NCBI GenBank assembly: GCA_900756155.1
Contig: CAAEJV010000035.1
Span: 1 to 52,997, forward strand
Reading direction: 5' to 3'
Origin: Pasteurellaceae bacterium
GTDB taxonomy: Bacteria > Pseudomonadota > Gammaproteobacteria > Enterobacterales > Pasteurellaceae
DNA length: 52,997 nt
Position numbers and translations under genes: made by a program. This document shows, piece after piece, positions 1 through 8,125 of this stretch (positions are counted from its first letter, which is position 1; each line of letters begins with the position of its first letter). The notes under the pieces are model-generated. The model was given only the letters and a program-made list of their open reading frames with translations. It did not search any database and was not told where the DNA came from.

Positions 1-175
1 AAAATTAAAAAATATTTTTAAAACAAGTCAATCAACAAGTGCCCACACAGATTGTCTGATATATTGTTAAAGAGCAAAAAAGAACGACGCACTGGTTTTA
101 TTAAAGCTTCACAACAGCGCGTCGTTGTGTGGGGCGTATTATAGGCATTTCAGACTCCTTTGCAAGATCTTTTTG
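1..175 (-). promoter_or_regulatory. rRNA operon promoter and 16S leader with boxA (16S gene lies left of the window)
   Basis: Read on the minus strand, a -35 TTGCAA (160-165), 16-bp spacer and -10 TATAAT (138-143) are followed by a GC-rich discriminator (CGCCCC), as at stringently controlled rRNA promoters. Downstream come boxA TGCTCTTTAACA (65-76) and a block at 39-60 (ATCAGACAATCTGTGTGGGC and onward) that closely matches the leader ahead of E. coli 16S rRNA. A potential hairpin pairs 84-90 with 119-125 (ACGACGC/GCGTCGT) between promoter and boxA. The DNA upstream of -35 is A/T-rich, like an UP element. The mature 16S 5' end is not reached. Function follows from the family; promoter positions are my reading. 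Confidence 0.9.
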
Positions 176-245
176 TAAAAAAATGTAATTTTTTTATTGG
201 TTGAAGATCTTTTCGCCTATTCGCACAAAAAATAGATCATTTTTG

Positions 246-800
246 TTACTTAATTAATCGTTTTGCTATTCTTGGTAAATCAGCAATAGAATCCAAAACA
301 TAATCAGCGAGGTTCTCTCCCTCTTCTGTAATAGGTTTGCCTGTTCGCACTAAAATATTTGTTCTCACTTTTGCGCCGATGCCCGCTTTAAGATCTTCAA
401 TCTTATCGCCAACCATAATAGATTGTGCAGGATCGACTTTCAGCGCTTTAATCGCCTCTAATAACATGCCTGATTTCGGTTTTCTACACTCACAGTCTTC
501 TTTATATTCACCCTTCCCTTCTGGATGATGAGGACAATAGTAGATTCCATCAAGATCGACACCACGATCAGCTAATGACCAATCCATCCATTCTGTAAGT
601 TGCAAAAACTGATCTTCTGAAAAATATCCACGTGCGATGCCTGATTGATTGGTCACTAAAACTAAAAGATATCCCATTTCCTTCAATTCTTTTAATGCAT
701 CAATACTGCCTTCAATAAATTGGAAATCATCAATTTTATGAACATAACCATGGTCGATATTTAAAGTGCCATCGCGATCTAAAAAAACAGCTTTCTTCAT
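246..800 (-). CDS. gmhB: D-glycero-beta-D-manno-heptose 1,7-bisphosphate 7-phosphatase
   Basis: Cytoplasmic HAD-superfamily phosphatase that removes the C7 phosphate of heptose bisphosphate in the ADP-heptose pathway for LPS inner core. With the chosen start the protein has 184 residues. It opens with HAD motif I, DRDGT (residues 8-12, two catalytic aspartates), followed by motif II TNQS, the zinc-site pattern CPHH...CEC, and motif IV VGDKIED. An in-frame ATG four codons upstream (812) is possible, but family members begin directly with MxKAxFLDRDG, so I chose 800. It is followed on the same strand by the rRNA operon promoter, and no clear terminator lies between. Upstream is the divergent met operon. 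Confidence 0.93.
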   Translation of the reverse strand: MKKAVFLDRDGTLNIDHGYVHKIDDFQFIEGSIDALKELKEMGYLLVLVTNQSGIARGYFSEDQFLQLTEWMDWSLADRGVDLDGIYYCPHHPEGKGEYKEDCECRKPKSGMLLEAIKALKVDPAQSIMVGDKIEDLKAGIGAKVRTNILVRTGKPITEEGENLADYVLDSIADLPRIAKRLIK

Positions 801-906
801 ATATTTTCTCATTTATCTTTTTCTTAAGGCAAAATTATCCCTTTTATCCTTAATATAAGCAATAATAAGTCATAACCGATCTGTCTAAAAAAGATCCCTT
901 AAGATA

Positions 907-937
907 TTGACACAGCATTCTAGACGTCTAGAATACA
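907..937 (+). promoter_or_regulatory. metNIQ promoter with MetJ operator (met boxes)
   Basis: A -35 TTGACA (907-912) and -10 TAGAAT (929-934) are 16 bp apart. Between and over them is a perfect met box AGACGTCT (922-929), flanked in 8-bp register by weaker boxes AGCATTCT (914-921) and AGAATACA (930-937). MetJ binds tandem 8-bp boxes of this consensus and represses with S-adenosylmethionine as co-repressor. Here the operator covers the spacer and -10, so binding should block RNA polymerase. Box and promoter are seen; repression is inferred from the family. Confidence 0.85.
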
Positions 938-974
938 AATGAAATTCAAATATTAACTGAGAACAAGGGCTTAT

Positions 975-2012
975 ATGATTAAGCTAAATAACATTACGAA
1001 GATTTTTACACTTCCGGATAAAAAACTGACCGCACTTGATAATGTTTCATTACATGTGCCGAGGGGGCAGATTTGTGGTGTCATTGGTGCTTCTGGCGCA
1101 GGTAAAAGTACACTTATCCGTTGTGTAAACTTATTAGAAAGACCAACTCACGGTGCTGTAATCATCGATGATGTGGATCTGACTCAACTTTCTGACGCTG
1201 AATTAGTGAAAACACGCCGCCAAATCGGCATGATTTTCCAACATTTTAATTTGTTGACCTCTCGAACCGTTTTTGAAAACGTAGCATTGCCACTTGAATT
1301 AGAAAATAAATCGAAAGCAGAAATTCAAGAAAAAACGACCGCACTTTTAGCGCTTGTTGGATTAAGTGATAAACATAATGTGTATCCTGCTAATCTCTCT
1401 GGTGGTCAAAAACAACGAGTAGCTATTGCCCGTGCACTTGCAAGCGATCCTAAAGTCTTACTTTGTGATGAAGCCACTAGCGCATTAGATCCCGCTACAA
1501 CTCAATCCATTCTAAAATTATTAAAAGAAATCAACCGCACTTTAGGTATCACCATTCTTCTTATCACTCATGAAATGGAAGTGGTTAAACGAATCTGTGA
1601 TCAAGTTGCCGTGATTGATAAAGGCCGCCTGATTGAACAAGGCACGGTTAGTGAGATTTTCTCTAATCCGAAAACAGAATTGGCCCAAGAGTTTATCAGC
1701 TCGACCTTCCACATTACGTTGCCGGAAGAATATTTAGAAAATCTATCTGATACACCAAAACATGCCAAATCGTATCCGATCATCAAATTTGAATTTACTG
1801 GTCGTTCCGTCGATGCGCCATTACTTTCTCAAGCATCGAAAAAATTTGGCGTAGAGCTCAGTATCTTAACCTCACAAATTGATTATGCCGGTGGGGTAAA
1901 ATTTGGCTTTACCATTGCGGAGGTTGAAGGTGATGAAGATGCGATTACGCAAGCCAAAGTTTATTTAATGGAAAATAACGTTCGAGTAGAGGTGCTAGGC
2001 TATGTTCAATGA
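975..2012 (+). CDS. metN: Methionine ABC importer, ATP-binding protein
   Basis: ATPase subunit of the MetNIQ high-affinity methionine importer, on the cytoplasmic face of the inner membrane. The 345 residues show Walker A GASGAGKST (about 38-46), signature LSGGQKQR, Walker B LLCDEATSALDP and the H-loop in ITHEME, followed by a C-terminal NIL/ACT-like domain (about 265-345) that in MetN senses intracellular methionine and inhibits transport. It is first in the operon and overlaps metI by 11 nt, suggesting translational coupling. A MetJ operator precedes it. Three uptake signal sequences lie inside the gene (1029, 1338, 1534). Confidence 0.97.
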   Translation: MIKLNNITKIFTLPDKKLTALDNVSLHVPRGQICGVIGASGAGKSTLIRCVNLLERPTHGAVIIDDVDLTQLSDAELVKTRRQIGMIFQHFNLLTSRTVFENVALPLELENKSKAEIQEKTTALLALVGLSDKHNVYPANLSGGQKQRVAIARALASDPKVLLCDEATSALDPATTQSILKLLKEINRTLGITILLITHEMEVVKRICDQVAVIDKGRLIEQGTVSEIFSNPKTELAQEFISSTFHITLPEEYLENLSDTPKHAKSYPIIKFEFTGRSVDAPLLSQASKKFGVELSILTSQIDYAGGVKFGFTIAEVEGDEDAITQAKVYLMENNVRVEVLGYVQ

Positions 2013-2694
2013 TTTATGGGCAACATTTAGCCAACAATTCCCCGATAATTTTACGAGTTTATTAACGGTATCGACCGTTGAAACAATTTATATGTCAGTA
2101 TTATCGACATTAATTGCGGCTTTATTAGGCTTACCACTTGGTTTTTTAACTTTCTTAACCAATAAAGGAGCAATTTTAGAAAACAAAAAACTCAATGCGT
2201 TTTTAAACGTCATTATTAATATCGGGCGTTCAATTCCTTATATTATTTTATTACTCGCTTTAATTCCGCTAACGAGCTGGTTACTTCCTGGCGGCAGTAT
2301 TGGTTCTAATGCGGCGATTGTGTCATTAAGTGCAGCGGCAACACCATTTTTTGCACGTCTTACGAGCAATGCACTTTTTGAGATTCCAACCGGCTTGACT
2401 GAAACCGCAAAAGCCATGGGTGCAACCAATTGGCAAATTATTCGTAAATTCTATTTGCCTGAATCCCTACCTACGCTTATTAATGCGATTACGCTCACTT
2501 TCGTGACATTAATTGGCTATACCGCAATGGCGGGAACGCAAGGCGGTGGCGGCTTAGGAAGCCTCGCCATTAACTATGGCGTCTATCGTAATATGCCATC
2601 GGTAACTTGGGCTGCAACGATTGTTATCGTGATTATCGTGATGCTCAGTCAAAAATTGGGCGACACACTCGCAAAACGAGTGGATCACCGTTAA
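2002..2694 (+). CDS. metI: Methionine ABC importer, permease
   Basis: Integral inner-membrane subunit of MetNIQ. The 230-residue protein has about five hydrophobic segments and the EAA coupling loop (GLTETAKAMGATNWQIIRKF, about residues 130-150) that contacts MetN. Its start lies inside the 3' end of metN. It is slightly longer than E. coli MetI (217 residues), mostly at the N-terminus. The order metN-metI-metQ is the classic one. Confidence 0.96.
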   Translation: MFNDLWATFSQQFPDNFTSLLTVSTVETIYMSVLSTLIAALLGLPLGFLTFLTNKGAILENKKLNAFLNVIINIGRSIPYIILLLALIPLTSWLLPGGSIGSNAAIVSLSAAATPFFARLTSNALFEIPTGLTETAKAMGATNWQIIRKFYLPESLPTLINAITLTFVTLIGYTAMAGTQGGGGLGSLAINYGVYRNMPSVTWAATIVIVIIVMLSQKLGDTLAKRVDHR

Positions 2695-2733
2695 TTATTT
2701 TCTATACCATTTTATTCACAACAAGGAAAAAAC

Positions 2734-3564
2734 ATGAAATTAAAAAACTTATTTGCTATCACCGCTATCGCGTCAGCATTAGTATTAACAGGTTGTAAAG
2801 AAGAGAAAAAAGCAGATGCAGCATCAACTGCACCTGCTCCAACATCAATCAAAGTTGGTGTAATGGCTGGTCCTGAGCACCAAGTAGCCGAAACCGCTGC
2901 AAAAGTTGCAAAAGACAAATACAACTTAAATGTTGAATTTGTTTTATTCAATGACTATGCATTGCCAAACACGGCCGTATCTAAAGGTGATTTAGATGCT
3001 AACGCAATGCAACACAAACCTTACTTAGATGAAGATGTAAAAGCGAAAAACTTAAACAACTTAGTGATCGTTGGTAACACCTTTGTTTACCCTCTTGCTG
3101 GCTATTCTAAAACCATCAAAAATGTAAATGAATTAAAAGATGGCGCGAAGGTTGTGGTGCCAAATGACCCATCAAACCGTGGTCGTGCATTAATCCTTCT
3201 TGAAAAACAAGGTTTAATCAAACTTAAAAATTCTAACGATCTTCTTTCAACTGTCGCAGATATCGTTGAAAATCCGAAAAACTTAAAAATTTCTGAAGTA
3301 GATACCTCTGTTGCCGCTCGTGCATTAGATGATGTTGATCTTGCTGTTGTAAATAACACTTATGCAGGTCAAGTTGGCTTAAATGCACAAGATAATGGTG
3401 TATTCGTAGAAGATAAAGATTCTCCATACGTAAACATCATCGTTGCGCGTACTGATAACAAAGACAGCAAAGCGATCCAAGATTTCGTGAAAGCATACCA
3501 AACTGAAGAAGTTTACCAAGAAGCGAAAAAGCACTTTAAAGATGGCGTTGTAAAAGGTTGGTAA
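2734..3564 (+). CDS. metQ: Methionine-binding lipoprotein
   Basis: Substrate-binding component of the MetNIQ importer (NlpA/HlpA family). It has a lipoprotein signal peptide with lipobox LTGC, placing the lipidated cysteine at residue 21, followed by a short Ala/Thr/Pro linker and the periplasmic binding domain starting near IKVGVMAGPEH. Length 276 residues is usual. The ribosome binding site is AAGGAAAAA. It lies 39 nt after metI and is followed by a strong terminator at 3588, so the operon ends here. H. influenzae has the same gene as its 28-kDa lipoprotein. Confidence 0.96.
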   Translation: MKLKNLFAITAIASALVLTGCKEEKKADAASTAPAPTSIKVGVMAGPEHQVAETAAKVAKDKYNLNVEFVLFNDYALPNTAVSKGDLDANAMQHKPYLDEDVKAKNLNNLVIVGNTFVYPLAGYSKTIKNVNELKDGAKVVVPNDPSNRGRALILLEKQGLIKLKNSNDLLSTVADIVENPKNLKISEVDTSVAARALDDVDLAVVNNTYAGQVGLNAQDNGVFVEDKDSPYVNIIVARTDNKDSKAIQDFVKAYQTEEVYQEAKKHFKDGVVKGW

Positions 3565-3587
3565 TCTCAGCTTAAGCAAAATATTTC

Positions 3588-3616
3588 AAAGCCACCGATA
3601 AGGTGGCTTTTTTATT
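3588..3616 (+). terminator. Terminator of metNIQ
   Basis: Stem AAGCCACC / GGTGGCTT with a short GATAA-type loop followed by a run of T, 24 nt after the metQ stop. Confidence 0.9.
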
Positions 3617-3624
3617 GATGAAAA

Positions 3625-3690
3625 GAAAGTGCGGTCATTTTTACGATACTTTTCCAAACGAAAAACGCATCAAAAACTGACCGCACTTTC
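3625..3690. repeat. Inverted pair of uptake signal sequences
   Basis: GAAAGTGCGGTC (3625-3636) and its reverse complement GACCGCACTTTC (3679-3690) face each other, 42 nt apart, between the convergent metQ and rpoC genes. The arms could fold as a 12-bp stem in RNA, but the loop is long, so a terminator role is less clear than for the closer pairs elsewhere. Confidence 0.75.
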
Positions 3691-3706
3691 TGTATTAAGA
3701 TAATTA

Positions 3707-3737
3707 AAAACCCGAGCCTAAACTCGGGTTTTCTTTT
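3707..3737 (-). terminator. Terminator of the rplJL-rpoBC operon (bidirectional)
   Basis: Stem AAAACCCGAG (3707-3716) / CTCGGGTTTT (3723-3732), rich in A on one side and T on the other, so it can work in both directions. It sits 20 nt after the rpoC stop. Confidence 0.9.
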
Positions 3738-3751
3738 TTAGCAATTAGCGA

Positions 3752-6700
3752 TTACTCTGCATCATCTGCCATATTAAGCATTTCTGCTAAGTTAGTTGTT
3801 GCATCATCTGCTGTCATCACGAATTCATCAGCAATTGCTGCTTCATCGTCTTCAGACAATTTAATTACAACATCGTCTACAATACGTTTTTTGTGACGAC
3901 CTTGGTGATACGCAAAACCAGTACCAGCTGGGATTAAACGACCTACGATTACGTTCTCTTTCAAGCCGCGTAATTCATCACGTTTACCCGCCACTGCTGC
4001 TTCAGTAAGCACGCGAGTGGTTTCTTGGAACGATGCCGCAGAAATGAAGGATTCTGTCGCCAATGACGCTTTGGTAATACCAAGTAATTCACGTTCGAAT
4101 TCAACTGGTGGTTTACCTTCCGCTTCACGTTTACGGTTCACAATTTTCACGCGAGCCACTTCAACTTGTTCCCCTTCAAGGAATTCGCTGTCATAAGCTT
4201 TCGTGATAACTGCTTTACGTAACATTTGACGTACGATAACTTCGATGTGCTTATCGTTAATTTTTACCCCTTGTAAGCGGTAAACTTCTTGCACTTCGTT
4301 CACGATATATTCAGTTACAGCACGAACACCGCGTAAACGTAAGATATCGTGTGGAGTTTCTGCACCATCAGAAATCACGTCACCACGTTCTACCATCTCA
4401 CCTTCAAATACGTTGAGCTGACGCCATTTTGGAATCATTTCTTCGTAGATTTCACCTTCAGTTGGGGTGATTAACAAGCGACGTTTACCTTTGGTTTCTT
4501 TACCGAAGGACACGATACCTGAAATTTCTGCCAAGATTGCAGGCTCTTTCGGTTTACGTGCTTCGAATAAATCAGCAACGCGTGGAAGACCACCGGTAAT
4601 ATCTTTAGTACCTACAGATTCTTGTGGAATACGTGCAAGTGGTTCACCCACTTTCACTTCCGCACCGTCATCTAAACTTACGATTGCTTTACCTGGTAAG
4701 AAGTATTGTGCAATAACGTCAGTTTCAGGTAAGAAGATATCGTTACCTTTTGCATCAACTAATTTAATAGTTGGACGTAAATCTTTACCTGCTGTTGCAC
4801 GTTCACCCACGTCTTGTACCACGATAGAAGAAAGACCGGTTAATTCGTCTGTTTGACGAGTTACAGTTAAACCGTCCACGATATCAACGAATTTCACAAA
4901 ACCAGATACTTCAGAGACCACTGGCATAGTATGTGGATCCCAGTTTGCCACTGTTTCACCAGCAGACACTTCTTGACCGTCAGCTTTGTTCAATACAGTA
5001 CCGTAAGGCACTTTATAGTGTTCTTTCGTACGACCAAATTCATCAGTCACCGTTAATTCAGTATTACGAGAAGTTAAAACTAATTTACCTTCATCATTAA
5101 CAACGAATTTCGCGTTAGCAAGGTGTAAAGTACCGTTGTTTTTGATTTGTACGCTAGATTCTTTCGCTGCTGCAGAAGCTGCACCACCGATGTGGAACGT
5201 ACGCATGGTTAACTGTGTACCTGGCTCACCGATAGATTGAGCTGCGATAACACCCACAGCTTCACCTTGGTTGATGAGGTGACCACGCGCTAAGTCACGA
5301 CCGTAACATTTCGCACATACACCGAAGTCAGTATCACAAGTTACAACAGAACGTACTTTTACGCTATCTACTGAGTTTGCATCTAACACATCACAAAGTT
5401 TTTCATCTAATAAGGTGTTACGTGCAATTAAGACTTCTTCTGTACCTGGTTTATACACATCTTCAGCCACAACACGACCTAACACTAATTCGCGAAGTGG
5501 AACTTTCTCATCGCCACCTTCGATTAATGGGGTCATGACTAAGCCTTCGTGCGTACCACAGTCATCTTCAACAATTACTAAGTCTTGTGCTACGTCAACT
5601 AAACGACGAGTTAAGTAACCAGAGTTTGCTGTTTTTAATGCGGTATCCGCCAAACCTTTACGCGCACCGTGGGTCGAAATAAAGTACTGAAGTACGTTCA
5701 AACCTTCACGGAAGTTCGCTGTAATTGGGGTTTCGATGATCGAGCCATCTGGACGCGCCATCAAACCACGCATACCTGCTAACTGACGAATCTGAGCTGC
5801 AGAACCACGCGCACCAGAGTCAGCCATCATAAAGATGCTGTTGAAAGAAGCTTGTTTCTCAGGATTACCTTCACGGTTGATAACTTCTTCCTGAGATAAG
5901 TTTTCCATCATTGCTTTCGCTACACGCTCATTTGCTGCAGCCCAAATATCGATGACTTTGTTATAACGCTCACCCGCTGTTACAAGACCAGATTGGAACT
6001 GTTCTTGAATTTCAGCCACTTCAGCTTCCGCTGCAGAAATAATTTCGTATTTTTTCTCTGGGATAACCATATCGTCGATACCCACAGAAGAACCTGAACG
6101 TGCCGCATAAGCAAAACCGGTATACATAATATGGTCAGCAAACATTACCGCTTCTTTCAAACCTAAACGACGATAAGCTTCGTTGATAAGTTTAGAAATT
6201 GCTTTTTTACCTAATGTTTGGTTGAACAATGAATAAGGCATACCTTTTGGCGCGATCATCCATAAGATTGCACGACCGATAGTGGTATCGGTTAATGTGG
6301 TTTTCTCTTCGAATTCGCCAGCTTCATTTTTCACATATTCAGTAATACGTACTTTAACGCGAGAATGTAATTCTGCTTCACCTGTGCGATATGCTTTTTC
6401 AGCTTCGCGCGGATCTTGCAATAACATGCCTTCACCTTTACCGTTCACTTTTTCACGGGTCATATAGTAAAGACCCAACACCACGTCTTGTGATGGAACG
6501 ATAATAGGATCACCGTTTGCTGGTGAAAGTACGTTGTTGGTTGACATCATTAACGCACGCGCTTCTAACTGAGCTTCAAGTGTTAATGGTACGTGAACCG
6601 CCATTTGGTCACCATCGAAGTCCGCGTTGAACGCCGCACAAACGAGCGGGTGTAACTGGATTGCTTTACCTTCGATTAGAAGTGGTTCAAACGCTTGGAT

Positions 6701-8002
6701 ACCTAAACGGTGAAGTGTCGGTGCACGGTTCAATAGAATTGGGTGCTCACGAATAACTTCTGCCAAGATATCCCAAACGATCGCGTCTTCACGCTCAACC
6801 ATTTTCTTAGCCGCTTTGATTGTAGTTGCATAACCACGGCTTTCTAATTTTGCGTAGATAAACGGACGGAATAATTCCAATGCCATTTTCTTCGGTAAAC
6901 CACATTGGTGTAAGTGCAAGTATGGACCTACAGTGATTACAGAACGGCCTGAATAGTCAACACGTTTACCTAATAAGTTTTGACGGAAACGACCTTGTTT
7001 ACCTTTGATCATATCCGCAAGTGATTTCAATGGACGACGGTTAGAACCCGTAATCGCACGACCACGACGACCATTATCTAATAACGCATCAACAGATTCT
7101 TGTAACATACGTTTTTCGTTACGCACGATAATATCTGGTGCGATTAAATCCAATAAACGTTTTAAACGGTTGTTACGGTTGATCACGCGACGATATAAAT
7201 CGTTCAAGTCAGAAGTTGCAAAACGACCACCATCTAATGGTACTAACGGACGTAAATCTGGTGGAAGTACTGGTAATACAGTCATCACCATCCACTCTGG
7301 TTTATTACCAGACTGTTGGAAAGCTTCTAATAATTTTAAGCGTTTAGTGATTTTCTTACGTTTTGTTTCAGAGTTAGTTTCTTGTAACTCTTCACGTAAT
7401 TTTTCACATTCCACTTCAAGATCAATACCTTTAAGTAAATCTTGAATTGCTTCAGCACCCATTTTCGCTTCGAATTCATCTTGCCAGCGGTCTTCTGCAT
7501 CAAGGAATTGTTCTTCAGTTAATAACTGTCCACGTTCCAAATCGGTCATACCCGGTTCAGTTACGATGTACATTTCAAAATAAAGCACACGTTCAATATC
7601 ACGTAACGGCATATCAAGTAATAAACCGATACGGGACGGAAGTGATTTTAAGAACCAAATATGTGCAACTGGACAAGCCAATTCAATGTGGCCCATACGT
7701 TCACGACGCACTTTAGTTTGTGTTACTTCAACACCACATTTTTCACAAATCACACCACGGTGTTTTAAGCGTTTATATTTACCGCATAAACATTCGTAAT
7801 CTTTTACTGGCCCGAAAATACGTGCACAGAAAAGACCGTCACGCTCAGGTTTGAACGTACGATAGTTGATTGTTTCAGGTTTTTTAACTTCACCAAATGA
7901 CCAAGAACGGATCATGTCTGGAGAAGCTAACCCAATTTTAATCACATCAAAATCTTCACTGGTTTTTGATTGTGCTTTTAAAAACTTAACTAAGTCTTTC
8001 AC
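3752..8002 (-). CDS. rpoC: DNA-directed RNA polymerase, beta-prime subunit
   Basis: Largest catalytic subunit of RNA polymerase. The 1416 residues compare with 1407 in E. coli. The N-terminal zinc site CLCG...CEKCG is near residues 70-88, the active-site Mg loop NADFDGDQM near 458-466, and a second cysteine cluster CDTDFGVCAKCYG lies in the C-terminal half. The start codon is GTG, as in E. coli rpoC, with ribosome binding site AGGAGA eight bases upstream. It follows rpoB after 123 nt that contain two possible hairpins. No uptake signal lies within the gene despite its size. No break or frameshift is visible. Confidence 0.99.
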   Translation of the reverse strand: MKDLVKFLKAQSKTSEDFDVIKIGLASPDMIRSWSFGEVKKPETINYRTFKPERDGLFCARIFGPVKDYECLCGKYKRLKHRGVICEKCGVEVTQTKVRRERMGHIELACPVAHIWFLKSLPSRIGLLLDMPLRDIERVLYFEMYIVTEPGMTDLERGQLLTEEQFLDAEDRWQDEFEAKMGAEAIQDLLKGIDLEVECEKLREELQETNSETKRKKITKRLKLLEAFQQSGNKPEWMVMTVLPVLPPDLRPLVPLDGGRFATSDLNDLYRRVINRNNRLKRLLDLIAPDIIVRNEKRMLQESVDALLDNGRRGRAITGSNRRPLKSLADMIKGKQGRFRQNLLGKRVDYSGRSVITVGPYLHLHQCGLPKKMALELFRPFIYAKLESRGYATTIKAAKKMVEREDAIVWDILAEVIREHPILLNRAPTLHRLGIQAFEPLLIEGKAIQLHPLVCAAFNADFDGDQMAVHVPLTLEAQLEARALMMSTNNVLSPANGDPIIVPSQDVVLGLYYMTREKVNGKGEGMLLQDPREAEKAYRTGEAELHSRVKVRITEYVKNEAGEFEEKTTLTDTTIGRAILWMIAPKGMPYSLFNQTLGKKAISKLINEAYRRLGLKEAVMFADHIMYTGFAYAARSGSSVGIDDMVIPEKKYEIISAAEAEVAEIQEQFQSGLVTAGERYNKVIDIWAAANERVAKAMMENLSQEEVINREGNPEKQASFNSIFMMADSGARGSAAQIRQLAGMRGLMARPDGSIIETPITANFREGLNVLQYFISTHGARKGLADTALKTANSGYLTRRLVDVAQDLVIVEDDCGTHEGLVMTPLIEGGDEKVPLRELVLGRVVAEDVYKPGTEEVLIARNTLLDEKLCDVLDANSVDSVKVRSVVTCDTDFGVCAKCYGRDLARGHLINQGEAVGVIAAQSIGEPGTQLTMRTFHIGGAASAAAKESSVQIKNNGTLHLANAKFVVNDEGKLVLTSRNTELTVTDEFGRTKEHYKVPYGTVLNKADGQEVSAGETVANWDPHTMPVVSEVSGFVKFVDIVDGLTVTRQTDELTGLSSIVVQDVGERATAGKDLRPTIKLVDAKGNDIFLPETDVIAQYFLPGKAIVSLDDGAEVKVGEPLARIPQESVGTKDITGGLPRVADLFEARKPKEPAILAEISGIVSFGKETKGKRRLLITPTEGEIYEEMIPKWRQLNVFEGEMVERGDVISDGAETPHDILRLRGVRAVTEYIVNEVQEVYRLQGVKINDKHIEVIVRQMLRKAVITKAYDSEFLEGEQVEVARVKIVNRKREAEGKPPVEFERELLGITKASLATESFISAASFQETTRVLTEAAVAGKRDELRGLKENVIVGRLIPAGTGFAYHQGRHKKRIVDDVVIKLSEDDEAAIADEFVMTADDATTNLAEMLNMADDAE

Positions 8003-8033
8003 AAATAGTCTCCTGTCGGAGTTAAGGGTTTCA

Positions 8034-8112
8034 AAGTGCGGTCAAAAATATTTTGTTTTTTAACCGCACTTCGGCGATTTCTTCCTTTTGCTTCCCCTGT
8101 GTACAGGGGAAG
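8034..8112 (-). repeat. rpoB-rpoC intergenic hairpins: uptake-signal dyad and a 10-bp stem
   Basis: Two inverted repeats lie between rpoB and rpoC. One is an uptake-signal pair, AAGTGCGGT (8034-8042) and ACCGCACTT (8063-8071). The other is a perfect CTTCCCCTGT / ACAGGGGAAG (8091-8112) with only two bases between the arms. Neither is followed by a convincing U-run in the rpoBC direction, so they look more like mRNA processing or stability structures than full terminators. Confidence 0.6.
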
Positions 8113-8125
8113 ACCGGTTTGTCGA

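Noticed and set aside
1..245. Considered whether 16S rRNA itself or a tRNA is present
   Set aside because: Only leader/boxA sequence is visible; no mature 16S 5' end and no cloverleaf.
4467..4856. 129-codon open frame on the plus strand inside rpoC
   Set aside because: Antisense shadow; composition matches complement of rpoC codons.
7005..7445. 146-codon open frame on the plus strand inside rpoC
   Set aside because: Antisense shadow of a fully conserved gene; no start signals.
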